Source: Ralstonia sp. SET104 (GTDB lineage Bacteria > Pseudomonadota > Gammaproteobacteria > Burkholderiales > Burkholderiaceae). Taken from it: a stretch of 64,000 nt of DNA. The first letter of the stretch is position 1. Each line of letters starts with the position of its first letter. Location: assembly GCF_003851545.1 (NCBI RefSeq), contig NZ_BHVX01000006.1:62001-126000 (forward strand), in the 5' to 3' direction. A program made the position numbers and the translations under genes. Below the pieces are notes generated by a model, which was not told the origin of the DNA, did no database searches, and worked only from the letters and a program-made list of their open reading frames with translations. Shown here piece after piece: positions 63,815 to 64,000 of this stretch.

Positions 63815-64000
63815 GCCTAGACAGAAAATGGGGAGCGTTTGGACCAGCCCCGGGATTAATGGAAAACCCGCTCTTATAATGGATGCAACGTCCACGGAAT
63901 TAAGGGATTTCCATTAGTTTTCAGGGGTCTGGCGAGTTTTTAATAAAAATTAATAGAGAGTTGACTCTAAATCTGGTCAAGTACCTAAATTGGGTTATTT
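63815..64000. other. AT-rich end of window
   Basis: About 185 bp without a gene. TTGACT at 63961-63966 with CTAAAT at 63985-63990 (18-bp spacer) is a possible promoter for a gene beyond the window. Confidence 0.35.

Overview
The window is about 65 % GC, densely coded, with short intergenic gaps and weak or non-ATG starts in places. Gene content points to a Burkholderiaceae betaproteobacterium, most likely Ralstonia. Pointers are a BpeEF-OprC/CeoAB-OpcM efflux operon complete with llpE and a divergent LysR gene, an H-NS-like protein with a GNTWTGRGKRP core, a DUF3175 gene, and paired glycine-rich 'collagen-like' lipoproteins. The genus call is inference from these families. No rRNA, tRNA, CRISPR array or intact mobile element was recognised.

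Layout. 1-6354: a catabolic cluster. A minus-strand unit (RpiR regulator, D-aminoacylase-type amidohydrolase, RidA, GntP-type permease cut by the window edge) faces a plus-strand unit (DSD1-like PLP deaminase, KDG kinase). The set fits N-acetyl-D-glucosaminate to KDG to KDPG better than simple D-amino-acid use. A perfect 13-bp inverted repeat brackets the divergent promoter. 6461-20527: exported penicillin-acylase-type enzyme, hybrid sensor kinase, MFS exporter, DUF3175 protein, dodecin, an AcpA-like phosphoesterase divergent from a di-haem cytochrome c peroxidase, a TerC/CBS/CorC membrane protein and an EamA exporter. 20612-27656: AraC regulators, a BaeSR-type two-component system with a Spy/CpxP-like periplasmic protein, a universal stress protein, two small exported proteins, and an AT-rich gap holding a likely small RNA. 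27657-33840: a large PAS-GAF-GGDEF-EAL protein, a small membrane protein, ModE, a flavodoxin-like protein and ModC/ModB without ModA.

34120-42762: the RND operon (outer-membrane factor, pump, adaptor, llpE) with its divergent LysR regulator. The llpE product has Asp in place of the usual nucleophile Ser. 42860-51117: a small exported protein, a Mut7-C protein, trehalose synthesis (otsB-otsA), a 2,4-dienoyl-CoA-reductase-type flavoprotein, a tyrosine-recombinase-like protein that appears to have lost most catalytic residues, and GalE. 51177-57233: an orphan PAS membrane protein, a Cache chemoreceptor, H-NS and a membrane GGDEF-EAL protein.

57531-63749: a LuxR-type regulator, a TpsB/ShlB-type outer-membrane transporter with no TpsA in view, and two paralogous glycine-rich lipoproteins on opposite strands. 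Their shared upstream region carries several perfect palindromes. This surface locus is the best candidate in the window for an undescribed system.
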